Below are positions 17,364 through 25,945 of a stretch of 57,512 nt of DNA, piece after piece. Made by a program: the position numbers and the translations under genes. Within the stretch, counting starts at the first letter, position 1. Every line of letters begins with the position of its first letter. This DNA comes from an uncultured Actinomyces sp. (GTDB taxonomy: Bacteria > Actinomycetota > Actinomycetes > Actinomycetales > Actinomycetaceae). The DNA lies in NCBI GenBank assembly GCA_902373545.1, contig CABKMZ010000004.1:1-57512 (forward strand), written 5' to 3'. Under the pieces are notes generated by a model, which worked only from the letters and a program-made list of their open reading frames with translations, was not told where the DNA came from and ran no database searches.

Positions 17364-20068
17364 AGAGCCTCAATCTCCGAACGGATCGCGTCAAGCGCGG
17401 CTGGGATGCCCTCGGGCTTCGTGCCGCCACCCTGAGCGATATCGTCGCGGCCACCGCCGCCACCGCCCATGTGCTTGCCGACGGCGCGCACGAGTGCGCC
17501 CGCCTTGACGGCGGCCTCGCGGGCGGCCTGGTTCGTCGCGATCACCAGGGATGGCTTGCCACCGACAACACCCGCCAGCGCCACGACGGCGCCGCGATCG
17601 TTGCCCATGCGGTCGCGCACGTCCAGGGCCAGGGTGCGCAGCGCATCGGCCGAGGGCATCTCGCCCACCGCGCTGGCCACGAGGCTGATCGCTCCGACGC
17701 GCTGAGCGGATTCCGCAAGCTCGGCACCGCGGCGCAGCGCCTGCTCGGTACGGATCTTATCCAGCTCCTTCTCGGACTCGCGCAGCTTGGCCAGCAGGGA
17801 CTCAATGCGCTCGGGCAGCTCGTCGGCGCGGCCACCCACCAGCTGCGAGAGCTGGGAGACGAGCGCGTGTTCCTTCGCCTGGAACTCGTACGCGCCGGTG
17901 CCGACAAGAGCCTCGATGCGGCGCACACCGGAGGCAACGGATCCCTCGCCGAGCACCGTCACGCGGCCGATGTGGCCGGTCGTGGGCACGTGTGTACCAC
18001 CGCACAGCTCTCGGTCGAAGCCGTCGCCGATCGTCACGACGCGAACCTCGGAACCGTACTTCTCGCCGAAGAGGGCAATGGCCCCAGCTTCCTTGGCCTT
18101 CTCGATGCTCATGACCTCCGTTGTGACGGGGAGATCCTCAGCGAGCTTCTCGTTGACGAGGGCCTCAATGTCGTTCAGCTGGGATCCGGCAAGCGCGCTC
18201 GAGTGACGGAAGTCGAAGCGCAGGCGCGACGGCGAGTTCTCTGAACCCGCCTGATCCGCATGCTCGGACACGACATTACGCAGGCCTGCGTACACCATGT
18301 GCGTCGCGGTGTGCGCACGCGCAATCGCCAGGCGGCGCTCGCCGTCGATCTCGGCGTAGGCCTTCTCGCCCACCGTCATGCCGCCCTCGGTCAGGGTGCC
18401 GCGGTGCACGCTCAGGCCACGAATCGGTGCCTGCACGTCGTGAACCTCGACGACACCGCCGCCGGCGAGGCGAATCGTGCCGTGGTCGGCCAGCTGGCCA
18501 CCCATCTCGGCGTAGAAGGGGGTCCGATCGAGGATGACCTCAACCTCGGCGGGGGCGCTGGCCGCAGGGGCCTCAACGCCGTCGACGAGGAGGGCCTGGA
18601 CCGTGGCCTCGCTGGCCTGCTCCGTGTAGCCCAGGAACGTCGAGCCGCCGCCCATCGCCTTTTCGATGTCGTGGAAGATACGCACATCCGTGTGGCCGGT
18701 CTTCTTCGAGCGCGCGTCGGCGCGAGCACGCTCCTTCTGCTCGGCCATAAGTGTGCGGAAGCCCTCCTCGTCGACGGACACGCCCTGCTCGGCGGCCATC
18801 TCGAGGGTCAGGTCAATCGGGAAGCCGTAGGTGTCGTGCAGCGAGAAGGCCGACTCGCCCGAAATCATGGGCGCGCCCTTCGACTCCTTCGCGGTGGCCA
18901 CGGCGGCGTCCAGGATCGTGGTGCCGGTGCTCAGAGTGCGACGGAAGGCCTCTTCCTCCGCGTAGGCGACCTCAGAGATCGTCTTCCAGTTGGTCTCCAG
19001 CTCCGGGTACGAGGCCTTCATGGCGTCCTTGGACGCGGTCAGCAGCGTCGGCATGGTCGCCTCATCAACACCGAGCAGGCGCATGGAGCGGACCGCGCGA
19101 CGGATCAGTCGGCGCAGCACGTAGCCGCGGCCGTCGTTGCCCGGGCGCACGCCGTCGCCGATAAGCATGAGGGAGGAACGCACGTGGTCGGCCACGACGC
19201 GCATGCGCACATCGTCGTCGTAGGCGGCCCCGGCCTCGGGACCGGCGGCGCCCAGGCCGTAGCGCTTGCCGCTCATCTGCATCGCGGCGTCGATGACGGG
19301 GAAGACCTCGTCGATCTCGTACATGTTGGGCTTGTCCTGCATGACGAACGCCAGGCGCTCCAGGCCAGCGCCCGTATCAATGGCCTTCTTGTCCAGTTCG
19401 CCCAGCAGCGGATAGTCCTTGCCAACGCCCTCGCCGCGCATGTACTGGTCGAACACGAGGTTCCAGACCTCGAGGTATCGGTCGCCGCCCGGGTCGACCG
19501 CGCCACCCACGGCCTCGGGGCCGTAGGCGGGGCCACGGTCGTAGTGCCACTCCGCGCAGGGACCGGCGGGGCCGGGCTGGCCGGTGTCCCAGAAGTTCTC
19601 CACGCGCGGCAGGCGCACGATGTGCTTGGGGTCCATGCCGACCTGCTTGGTCAGCACGTTGAAGGCTTCCTCGTCCTGATCCCAGATCGTCACCCAGAAA
19701 CGATCACCGTCAAGGCCGTACTTGCCCTCGTCGCGCGAACCCGTCAGCAGGTCCCACGCGAAGTTGATGGCGCCTTCCTTGAAATAATCGCCGAACGAGA
19801 AGTTACCGTTCATCTGAAAGAACGTGCCGTGGCGTGTGGTCTTGCCAACGTTGTCAATGTCGTTCGTACGAATGCACTTCTGCACCGAAGCGGCCCGAGG
19901 CCACGGGGCAGGTTCAACGCCCATGATGTAGGGAATGAACGGAACCATGCCCGCGATCGTGAAAAGGATCGAGGGCTCAGGGGAGACCAGAGAAACGGAA
20001 GGACAGATCTCATGACCCTGCTTCTCGAAGTAATCGAGCCAACGGGTGCGGATTTCAGACGTACGCAT
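17360..20068 (-). CDS. alaS: Alanine--tRNA ligase
   Basis: A 902-residue class II synthetase with an editing domain and C-Ala domain. The N terminus RTRWLDYFEKQGHEICPS and GNFSFGDYFKEGAINFAWD are diagnostic. The editing zinc site is formed by HTATH and CGGTHVPTTGHIG. The Gly-rich C terminus (GGGGGGRDDIAQGGG) matches the C-Ala signature. The ATG at 20068 is chosen by homology. GGGGC lies upstream and a -10-like TAACAT (20077-20082, minus) is 8 bases away, so the mRNA may have little or no leader. No T-box leader is present. This gene opens the operon that runs to lgt. Confidence 0.97.
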   Translation of the reverse strand: MRTSEIRTRWLDYFEKQGHEICPSVSLVSPEPSILFTIAGMVPFIPYIMGVEPAPWPRAASVQKCIRTNDIDNVGKTTRHGTFFQMNGNFSFGDYFKEGAINFAWDLLTGSRDEGKYGLDGDRFWVTIWDQDEEAFNVLTKQVGMDPKHIVRLPRVENFWDTGQPGPAGPCAEWHYDRGPAYGPEAVGGAVDPGGDRYLEVWNLVFDQYMRGEGVGKDYPLLGELDKKAIDTGAGLERLAFVMQDKPNMYEIDEVFPVIDAAMQMSGKRYGLGAAGPEAGAAYDDDVRMRVVADHVRSSLMLIGDGVRPGNDGRGYVLRRLIRRAVRSMRLLGVDEATMPTLLTASKDAMKASYPELETNWKTISEVAYAEEEAFRRTLSTGTTILDAAVATAKESKGAPMISGESAFSLHDTYGFPIDLTLEMAAEQGVSVDEEGFRTLMAEQKERARADARSKKTGHTDVRIFHDIEKAMGGGSTFLGYTEQASEATVQALLVDGVEAPAASAPAEVEVILDRTPFYAEMGGQLADHGTIRLAGGGVVEVHDVQAPIRGLSVHRGTLTEGGMTVGEKAYAEIDGERRLAIARAHTATHMVYAGLRNVVSEHADQAGSENSPSRLRFDFRHSSALAGSQLNDIEALVNEKLAEDLPVTTEVMSIEKAKEAGAIALFGEKYGSEVRVVTIGDGFDRELCGGTHVPTTGHIGRVTVLGEGSVASGVRRIEALVGTGAYEFQAKEHALVSQLSQLVGGRADELPERIESLLAKLRESEKELDKIRTEQALRRGAELAESAQRVGAISLVASAVGEMPSADALRTLALDVRDRMGNDRGAVVALAGVVGGKPSLVIATNQAAREAAVKAGALVRAVGKHMGGGGGGRDDIAQGGGTKPEGIPAALDAIRSEIEAL

Positions 20069-20130
20069 AGTGCCCCATGTTAGTCGGTACCCACCCGTTG
20101 AGGCACATCGGCACGCATATGCGAACTGTG

Positions 20131-20175
20131 GGATAAAGAAAACCGTGCCCCCGAGCAAGGAGCTCGGGGGCACGG
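20131..20175 (-). terminator. Rho-independent terminator of rpsD
   Basis: A perfect 14-bp stem, CCGTGCCCCCGAGC (20143-20156) with its complement at 20162-20175, and a five-base loop. The minus-strand product continues TTTTCTTTA. It lies 12 bases after the rpsD stop and separates rpsD from alaS. Confidence 0.9.
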
Positions 20176-20187
20176 AATTGACAAACG

Positions 20188-20811
20188 TCAGCGCGAGTAG
20201 TGCTCGACGACCATCTGCACGTCGACGGTCACGGGGACCTCGGCGCGCTTGGGGCGACGAACCAGGGTCGCCTTGAGGCGGGACAGCTCGACGTCCAGGT
20301 ACTCGGGGACGGCGGGCAGCACGTCGCGGTGAATACCCTCAGCGGCGATCTCAAAGGGAACCGTGGTCTGCGACTTGGGCTTGACCTGGATGGTCTGGCC
20401 GGGCTTGACGCGGAAGGAGGGACGGTCGACGATCTTGCCGTCGACGAGGATGTGACGGTGGACGACCACCTGGCGGGCCTGCTGGATCGTGCGTGCGAAG
20501 CCGGCGCGCAGGACCAGGGCGTCCAGACGCATCTCGAGCAGCTCGACCAGGTTCTCACCGGTCAGGCCGGCGGTGCGGCGGGCCTCTTCGAAGGCGCGGC
20601 GCAGCTGCGACTCACGGATGCCGTACTGAGCGCGCAGACGCTGCTTTTCCTTCAGACGGACGGCGTAGTCGGAGTCCTGGCGGCGGCGGGTGCGGCCGTG
20701 CTCACCGGGGCCGTAGGGGCGCTTCTCGAAGTAGCGGACGGCCTTGGGGGTCAGGGCCAGGCCCAGGGCGCGGGACTCGCGCACCTGCTTGCGGGAACGA
20801 TTCGTTGCCAT
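20188..20811 (-). CDS. rpsD: 30S ribosomal protein S4
   Basis: A 207-residue primary 16S rRNA-binding protein. The S4 RNA-binding domain covers about 95-160 (MRLDALVLRAGFARTIQQAR, then VVVHRHILVDGKIVDRPS). The N-terminal part lacks the four zinc-binding Cys, so this is the zinc-independent form. Unlike many bacteria, it is not with rpsM/rpsK/rpoA but stands alone with its own promoter, leader hairpin and terminator. GGAAGAAGA lies before the ATG at 20811. Confidence 0.97.
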   Translation of the reverse strand: MATNRSRKQVRESRALGLALTPKAVRYFEKRPYGPGEHGRTRRRQDSDYAVRLKEKQRLRAQYGIRESQLRRAFEEARRTAGLTGENLVELLEMRLDALVLRAGFARTIQQARQVVVHRHILVDGKIVDRPSFRVKPGQTIQVKPKSQTTVPFEIAAEGIHRDVLPAVPEYLDVELSRLKATLVRRPKRAEVPVTVDVQMVVEHYSR

Positions 20812-20836
20812 GAAATCTTCTTCCTGTTTCTCATGT

Positions 20837-20861
20837 CATGTCGGGGCGGATCCCCGACATG
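20837..20861 (-). promoter_or_regulatory. Hairpin in the rpsD 5' leader
   Basis: A perfect 10-bp stem, CATGTCGGGG (20837-20846) with CCCCGACATG (20852-20861), has a five-base loop. It lies 26 bases before the rpsD start codon, inside a leader of about 115 bases. It is not followed by U, so it is not a terminator. S4 represses its own mRNA in several bacteria, so this is a candidate binding element. Confidence 0.55.
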
Positions 20862-20933
20862 GGGCCAACTCCAGTACCCGGGTGGGTTCATCGGCTAAGG
20901 CCCCAGGTGCCCGCGTGAGCGGACAACTGTTCT

Positions 20934-20962
20934 ATCCTAGCGTCTTTTCAGCAGATTGCGAA
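20934..20962 (-). promoter_or_regulatory. Predicted rpsD promoter inside the end of rarA
   Basis: On the minus strand, TTCGCA (20957-20962), a 17-base spacer and TAGGAT (20934-20939). The -10 overlaps the rarA stop codon. Transcription would begin near 20927. Confidence 0.6.
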
Positions 20963-22280
20963 TGGCACCGAGTCGCTTCGTGAGCATCGCCTCATGCCCG
21001 TTCTCGGTCGGTTCGTAGTAGTGCGTCCCCTCCAGGTCGTCGGGAAGGTACTGCTGGGGGGCCACGTGATGGGGATAATCGTGGGCGTACAGGTAGCCCT
21101 CCCCGTGCCCCAGCGCCTGCGCTCCGGCATAGTGAGCGTCACGCAGGTGCTCGGGCACCGCTCCCCCACGCCCCTTTCGAACGTCCGCGAGGGCGCGATC
21201 GACCGCCAGGTACGTCGCGTTGGACTTGGGCGCAGTCGCCACAGCCACGACCGCCTGGGCGAGGAGCAGGCGCGCCTCGGGCATGCCGATGAGAGCCACG
21301 CCCTGCGCGACCGCAACGCACGTCGACAGCACCTCCGGCGCCGCCATGCCGATCTCCTCAGAGGCCGCGATCATGATGCGCCGCGCAATGAAGCGGGGGT
21401 CTTCCCCCGCCTCGATCATCCGCGCGAGGTAATGGAGGGACGCGTCCACGTCAGAGCCGCGCATCGATTTGATGAAGGCACTGGTCACGTCGTAGTGCTG
21501 ATCGCGTCCCCACCGCACGAGCGCCTGGTTCGCGGCGGCCTCAACACTGGCCACCGTGATCTCGCCGGAACCATCATCACTGGCCGCCCCGGCAGCCGCC
21601 TCGAGAAGCGTCAGGGACTTACGCGCGTCCGACCCAGCCAGCCGCACGAGGCCAGCCACGGCCTCGTCGGTGATCGAAAGCCGACCGGCCAGGCCACGCT
21701 CGTCGCTCAGCGCTCGCCGGATAAGACCCTCAAGGTCCTCAGGCCCCAGAGGATGCAGCGTCAACAGCAGCGATCGTGACAACAGGGGCGCGATGACCGA
21801 AAACGATGGATTCTCCGTCGTCGCGGCCACCAGAACCACCCAGCGATTCTCGACCGCGGGCAGGAGAGAATCCTGCTGCGACTTCGAGAAGCGATGCACC
21901 TCATCAACAAAGAGGATGGTTTCCTCGCCTTCGGTTGCGAGCGTTCGACGGGCCGCATCGACCACACGGCGAACGTCGCTCACGCCCGAGGACACCGCCG
22001 ACAGCTCGACAAAGCGGCGGCCCGACGCGCGCGCGATCAGGTAGGCGAGAGTCGTCTTGCCGGTCCCGGGTGGCCCCCACAAGACCACCGAGGACACGGC
22101 GACCCCATCGCGTGACTCGGGAGACAGGAGCCGGCGCAACGGCGCTCCCTCACCCAGGAGGTGGGCCTGACCAACGACCTCCTCCAAGCGCGAAGGCCTC
22201 ATACGAACGGCGAGGGGCGCACCCGCGGAAAACGCGGGCACGCCCAACTCGTCGAAAGATTCAGAATCGAACAGATCCAT
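20937..22280 (-). CDS. rarA: Replication-associated recombination protein A (RarA/MgsA)
   Basis: A 447-residue AAA+ ATPase that acts at stalled replication forks (WRIP1/Mgs1 family). Walker A is [19 protein letters not shown], Walker [20 protein letters not shown], and sensor 1 AATTENPSF. The C-terminal tetramerisation domain contains VYPHDYPHHV-like [19 protein letters not shown], a family hallmark. The ATG at 22280 follows the upstream surface-protein stop by 10 bases. The co-directional order suggests readthrough from the surface-protein genes, with no functional link evident. Confidence 0.95.
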   Translation of the reverse strand: MDLFDSESFDELGVPAFSAGAPLAVRMRPSRLEEVVGQAHLLGEGAPLRRLLSPESRDGVAVSSVVLWGPPGTGKTTLAYLIARASGRRFVELSAVSSGVSDVRRVVDAARRTLATEGEETILFVDEVHRFSKSQQDSLLPAVENRWVVLVAATTENPSFSVIAPLLSRSLLLTLHPLGPEDLEGLIRRALSDERGLAGRLSITDEAVAGLVRLAGSDARKSLTLLEAAAGAASDDGSGEITVASVEAAANQALVRWGRDQHYDVTSAFIKSMRGSDVDASLHYLARMIEAGEDPRFIARRIMIAASEEIGMAAPEVLSTCVAVAQGVALIGMPEARLLLAQAVVAVATAPKSNATYLAVDRALADVRKGRGGAVPEHLRDAHYAGAQALGHGEGYLYAHDYPHHVAPQQYLPDDLEGTHYYEPTENGHEAMLTKRLGAIRNLLKRR

Positions 22281-22290
22281 GAAACCTAGC

Positions 22291-23664
22291 TTACGTCAGG
22301 GTGACTCCATCCGAGGTAGAGCCGATCTTCGGTCCGGACAGAACCTGCAGGACGACGAGGCCACCGAGAATCAGCATGCACGCGCCGGCGCCCAGCAGAT
22401 ACCCGTTGAGCCCTTCAGACTCATCAACGCCGTTCGAGGCCGACAGAACCTCCGCGTGGAGCTTGAACGAACTGGAGGCATCCACCGGCGCACCCGCGCC
22501 GGCTGCCGCGACAGTCGACGCGACCTTGAACTCGGCCCAGCCGACGAGCTGGTGCGAGCGGTTCGCGACGACGACCTTGTAGTCGCCCATCGGCAAGCCC
22601 GTCACATCCATCGTCACCCGGTTGTCGTTTTCGACCTGGAGCCAGCGAGCCTCACCCGTCTGCATGATGTTGGCGCTCACCCACTCACCGGCAACCGCCT
22701 TGTCCGCGGGGACGTTGATCGTCAGCTGGCCGCCCGTGAAGGCGGCGCTCACGCCACCCTTGTTGGCATCGGTGAGCTGAGACTCGTCCGAGATCGGAGA
22801 CACGGGGGTGTCCGAGGGCTGGGTCGCGTTGGCCGAAGCGGAGGGGGTCGGCGAAGGAGTCGCCGACGCCGACGGCGAGGGCTGAACGGGCGGGAGCTGC
22901 GGGTCGTCAGGCTGCGGAGCGGGAACGGGGATCACGCTCGGGGCGGGCTGGGGATCCGCGGTGGGCTCAGGCTGCGGCTCGGGCGCCGGATCAACGGTGG
23001 GCTCAGGCTGCGGCTCGGGCGCCGGATCAACGGTGGGCACAGGCTGCGGCTCGGGCGCCGGATCAACGGTCGGCTCAGGCTGCGGCTCGGGCGCCGGGTC
23101 AACGGTCGGCTCGGGCGCCGGGTCAACGGTTGGGTCGGGAGTCGGCTCCGGGGTGTACGGCTTGTACACCGTGACGGAGTAACTCACGTTCTCAGCAAGG
23201 GTCTGGTCGTCCTTATAGGTGACGATCGTGATGCGGTGATTCGTGCCGGGTTCCCAGGTGACGCCCTCGATATTGTTGGTGCCGTTGGGCACGGGAACAA
23301 TCATCGTGTAGCTATTGAGCGGAACCGCCTTCCACAGGTCGTTCGCGGTCGGGGTCACGATCTCGCCGTGACGTTCAAACGACGGCGGATCGTTCGGTGT
23401 CACGCGGCCGTTGTCCAGGATGACTCCCCAGTACCCGGTCTTGCCGTACTTCGCTTCGAAGTCGAAGGCATCCTCGAGAGTGACGAGGAACGTAGTGTTC
23501 GGGATGACGTAGATGCTGTCATCTGCGTGTGCACGCGCGGTGAAACCGGGAATGGCAAACGCGACCGCGCCGAAGAGGCACAGGGCCATGAGCACGCTCA
23601 TTACCCGGCTGCGGCCGATAAACCCTCGTGCGGCGAGGGCGGATGTGGACCGTCCGTGCTGCAT
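22291..23664 (-). CDS. Membrane-anchored surface protein with Pro-rich repeat stalk
   Basis: A 457-residue predicted secreted protein of unknown function. A signal peptide ends near residue 47 (FTARAHA-DD). Residues about 50-175 form a beta-rich domain ([20 protein letters not shown]). A Pro-rich stalk with a tandem 12-residue repeat ([12 protein letters not shown]) follows, then a second beta-rich domain ([18 protein letters not shown], about 320-400). A single membrane segment, [19 protein letters not shown], ends the protein with a 17-residue tail. There is no LPXTG motif, so it is anchored by the membrane helix. AAGGAG sits 7 bases before the ATG at 23664. Its neighbours suggest surface exposure near an iron-uptake system, which is inference. 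Confidence 0.85.
   Translation of the reverse strand: MQHGRSTSALAARGFIGRSRVMSVLMALCLFGAVAFAIPGFTARAHADDSIYVIPNTTFLVTLEDAFDFEAKYGKTGYWGVILDNGRVTPNDPPSFERHGEIVTPTANDLWKAVPLNSYTMIVPVPNGTNNIEGVTWEPGTNHRITIVTYKDDQTLAENVSYSVTVYKPYTPEPTPDPTVDPAPEPTVDPAPEPQPEPTVDPAPEPQPVPTVDPAPEPQPEPTVDPAPEPQPEPTADPQPAPSVIPVPAPQPDDPQLPPVQPSPSASATPSPTPSASANATQPSDTPVSPISDESQLTDANKGGVSAAFTGGQLTINVPADKAVAGEWVSANIMQTGEARWLQVENDNRVTMDVTGLPMGDYKVVVANRSHQLVGWAEFKVASTVAAAGAGAPVDASSSFKLHAEVLSASNGVDESEGLNGYLLGAGACMLILGGLVVLQVLSGPKIGSTSDGVTLT
22961..23133 (-). repeat. 36-bp tandem repeat coding for the Pro-rich stalk
   Basis: About four full or partial copies of a 36-base unit containing GGCTCAGGCTGCGGCTCGGG and GCCGGATCAACGGT, coding for 12-residue units rich in Pro, Glu and Asp. 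Copies differ at only a few bases, which suggests recent expansion or homogenisation. Confidence 0.85.
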
Positions 23665-23805
23665 AACGGTTCTCCTTAGGAACTTAATACTCAGAAGATA
23701 TTGTCTGATAACCAGAGTAACAGGTGTGACGCCTGTATGGGAAGCGCGAACACGCACCATGCGGTTAATCGTGACCGCATTGGCATGACAGGAAGATGGG
23801 CCCGT

Positions 23806-24855
23806 CTACTGGAGGCCGCCGTGCGGCTTGCGCACAATACTGACCGTGACGATGGCCCCGAGCAGAGCAAGCAGGCCCCCACCTGCGAGAATCCACCCGC
23901 TCAGACGCCCCTCCTCTTCGCGGGCGGCCTGCTGGGTGGCCTGCTGATCCTGATGAGCCTTCGGTCGAATCTCGGAGGCGGACACGACCTGCGGAGAGGT
24001 AGAGGTGGACGCCTCGGGGGTGGGATCGTCGGAATTATTGGAGCCGAAGCCATTGCCCGAGGATCCCGCACGGCGCGACGGGGGGGCGGATGACGAAGGG
24101 GAGGGCGCGGCGCCGGGCGCAGAGGACGAGGCCGGGGCATTGCTCGCCGAATCGGCCGCGGGCTGAGCGGGCACGGAAGGACCATCCTGCTGTGTTGACG
24201 CATTAACCTCCTCGGGGGCAGGAGCAACGGGGGCGTTCGGAAACGCCGGTTCGCCCGGGACGTCGGGAGCCGGTTCGGGCGGAGCAACCGGATCGGCCGG
24301 ATCGGGCTCATTGACCGACAGCGAGCACGCCTGTACACCCGCGGCGGCGTCGACGACGCTGACCTGGACGCTGACATAGGTTCCGCTCACACCATCGCCG
24401 ATGGCGACCTGATGGCTCTCGCCCACAGCCCAGGCAGAGGGGACGGGGATATCACCGGAGAAGGCGCCCTCTGAGTTGACCTCGAGAACGGCCCACGCAC
24501 TCCTGTTGCGCGCCACGCCGGTCGGGACCCATTCGGGCAGCTCCATGTCAGCACCGCGCTCGACCGCGCCATCATCGAGCGTGACGACGACGAACCCGCG
24601 CGATTGGTCCGTCCCCGCGGTCCATCCGCGACCTTCTAGGTACAGGGACTCACCCGCATGCACAACCGAGGAAACGAAGACGCTGGCCTCACCCTCCGAT
24701 TCAACCAGGCACGAAGCGGCGGGAACCTCTGGAGTGTCATCACTGTAAGCCGGTACCGCGGTCGCGAACATGCCGACGACGATCGACGCTGATGCGGTCA
24801 GCGCAAGCAGGGACATATGCAGTCCCCTGTTGCGCGAATGCGACCGTGTCGTCAT
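23806..24855 (-). CDS. Secreted membrane-anchored protein with Ig-like domain
   Basis: A 349-residue predicted surface protein of unknown function. The signal peptide ends near residue 38 (VPAYS-DD). Residues about 45-185 form a beta-sandwich-like domain with LYLEGRGWTAGTDQSRGFVV and two Cys (ASCLVE and VQACSLS) that could form a disulphide. A Pro/Ala/Ser-rich stalk (about 190-300) leads to a membrane helix (WILAGGGLLALLGAIVTVSI) and a short basic tail. No LPXTG is present. The layout matches its downstream neighbour at 22291, so the two may work together. GAAGGAAG precedes the ATG at 24855. An AT-rich promoter region lies upstream. Confidence 0.82.
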   Translation of the reverse strand: MTTRSHSRNRGLHMSLLALTASASIVVGMFATAVPAYSDDTPEVPAASCLVESEGEASVFVSSVVHAGESLYLEGRGWTAGTDQSRGFVVVTLDDGAVERGADMELPEWVPTGVARNRSAWAVLEVNSEGAFSGDIPVPSAWAVGESHQVAIGDGVSGTYVSVQVSVVDAAAGVQACSLSVNEPDPADPVAPPEPAPDVPGEPAFPNAPVAPAPEEVNASTQQDGPSVPAQPAADSASNAPASSSAPGAAPSPSSSAPPSRRAGSSGNGFGSNNSDDPTPEASTSTSPQVVSASEIRPKAHQDQQATQQAAREEEGRLSGWILAGGGLLALLGAIVTVSIVRKPHGGLQ

Positions 24856-25146
24856 GCGTGTTGCTTCCTTCTCTTGTGGATAATTTTAGCAAATCTGCCC
24901 AATTGGGAACAGATCCTTTATGTCAGTGTTCGGGTAACTAACGGCTGTACGCACAATAGTATTACCTCGCGTCCGCAACGCAATTGCGAGCAACAAGCAA
25001 ATTCACGGACCACTGCACTAAAAGGCCATTTTACCGGGAAAAGCAAGCCCTTTCATCTAAAATTGTGAGGTATATTATCGGACAACTGTTGTCGGACATA
25101 ACCTCTTGGTCAGCATTTGAGACTATGAAAGACATTCCCCACCCCG
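24856..25146. other. AT-rich intergenic region between ABC ATPase and surface-protein genes
   Basis: This 291-base stretch is clearly richer in A and T than its surroundings and holds no gene I can support. It contains the palindrome CGCAATTGCG (24979-24988), the inverted repeat GACAACTGTTGTC (25081-25093 region) flanked by two copies of TCGGACA, and several -10-like hexamers. It probably carries the promoter and operator sites of the two surface-protein genes. Confidence 0.6.
24956..24983 (-). promoter_or_regulatory. Candidate promoter for the surface-protein genes
   Basis: On the minus strand, TTGCGT (24978-24983), a 16-base spacer and TACTAT (24956-24961). The palindrome CGCAATTGCG overlaps the -35. 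The leader would be about 95 bases. Confidence 0.4.
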
Positions 25147-25941
25147 CTAACGACGGGGCACCACCAGAGGCGCACCTGTCTCAGGATCAGGGATGACGAC
25201 GCAGGGCACGTCGAACACACTCTCGATGAGCTCAGGAGTCACAACCGTGCCCGGCGCCCCCTGGGCGATAATTCTGCCTTGCCTCATACACACCAGGTGC
25301 GTGGCGTAGCGGAACGCAAGGTGCAAGTCGTGCAACACCGCGACGATCGTTCGCCCCTGGCGTTGCAGCCGTTGCGCAAGGCGCAGCACCTCCAGCTGGT
25401 GATTGAGGTCCAAGTAGGTCGTCGGCTCATCCAGCAGCAAAATATCCGTCGACTGCGCCAGAGCCATCGCAATCCATACGCGCTGGCGCTGCCCACCGGA
25501 AAGCTCCCCGACCCTTCGCCCCGCCAACGCACTCACCCCGGCGTCGCGCATCGCCCCAGCCACGGCCTCGTCGTCGACCGCGCTCCACTGGCGCACGAGG
25601 CCATGGTGAGGGTAGCGGCCACGCGCCACCAGGTCCTCCACGAGCATGTCGCCAGGAGCGACCGACGACTGAGCAAGGAGGCCAAGCCGACGCGCCAGAG
25701 CCTTCTGATTCATCGTGCCAAGCTCGACCCCATCCAACTCGACGACGCCCGAGCGCGCGCCCAAGACACGGGCGAGGCAGCGCAGGAGCGTCGACTTACC
25801 GCACGCGTTTGGGCCGACAATGACGGTCAACTCCCCCTCTAAGACGTCGAGGGACAACCCCTCCAAGATCGGCGCATCCTTCCCGTAGCCGACCGTAATC
25901 TCGCGGGCCGACAGCCCGCTCGCACCACTGTCACGTCCCAT
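25147..25941 (-). CDS. Iron-siderophore ABC transporter, ATP-binding protein
   Basis: A 264-residue FepC/FhuC-type ATPase. Walker A is GPNACGKSTLLRCLA (about 38-52), the signature LSGGQRQRVWIAMALAQ (about 147), Walker B ILLLDEPTTYLDLNHQLEV, and the switch His is in VLHDLHLAFRYATHL. The DLNHQ form is typical of iron-siderophore and haem importers. Four bases separate it from the upstream permease gene, so it closes the uptake operon. Confidence 0.95.
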   Translation of the reverse strand: MGRDSGASGLSAREITVGYGKDAPILEGLSLDVLEGELTVIVGPNACGKSTLLRCLARVLGARSGVVELDGVELGTMNQKALARRLGLLAQSSVAPGDMLVEDLVARGRYPHHGLVRQWSAVDDEAVAGAMRDAGVSALAGRRVGELSGGQRQRVWIAMALAQSTDILLLDEPTTYLDLNHQLEVLRLAQRLQRQGRTIVAVLHDLHLAFRYATHLVCMRQGRIIAQGAPGTVVTPELIESVFDVPCVVIPDPETGAPLVVPRR

Positions 25942-25945
25942 GACC

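Noticed and set aside
20069..20130. T-box riboswitch before alaS, aspS or hisS
   Set aside because: Leaders are too short (60 bases or fewer), with no T-box sequence or specifier structure.
22291..24855. Sortase (LPXTG) anchoring of the two surface proteins
   Set aside because: No LPXTG or close variant occurs before the C-terminal helix in either protein, and no sortase gene is near.
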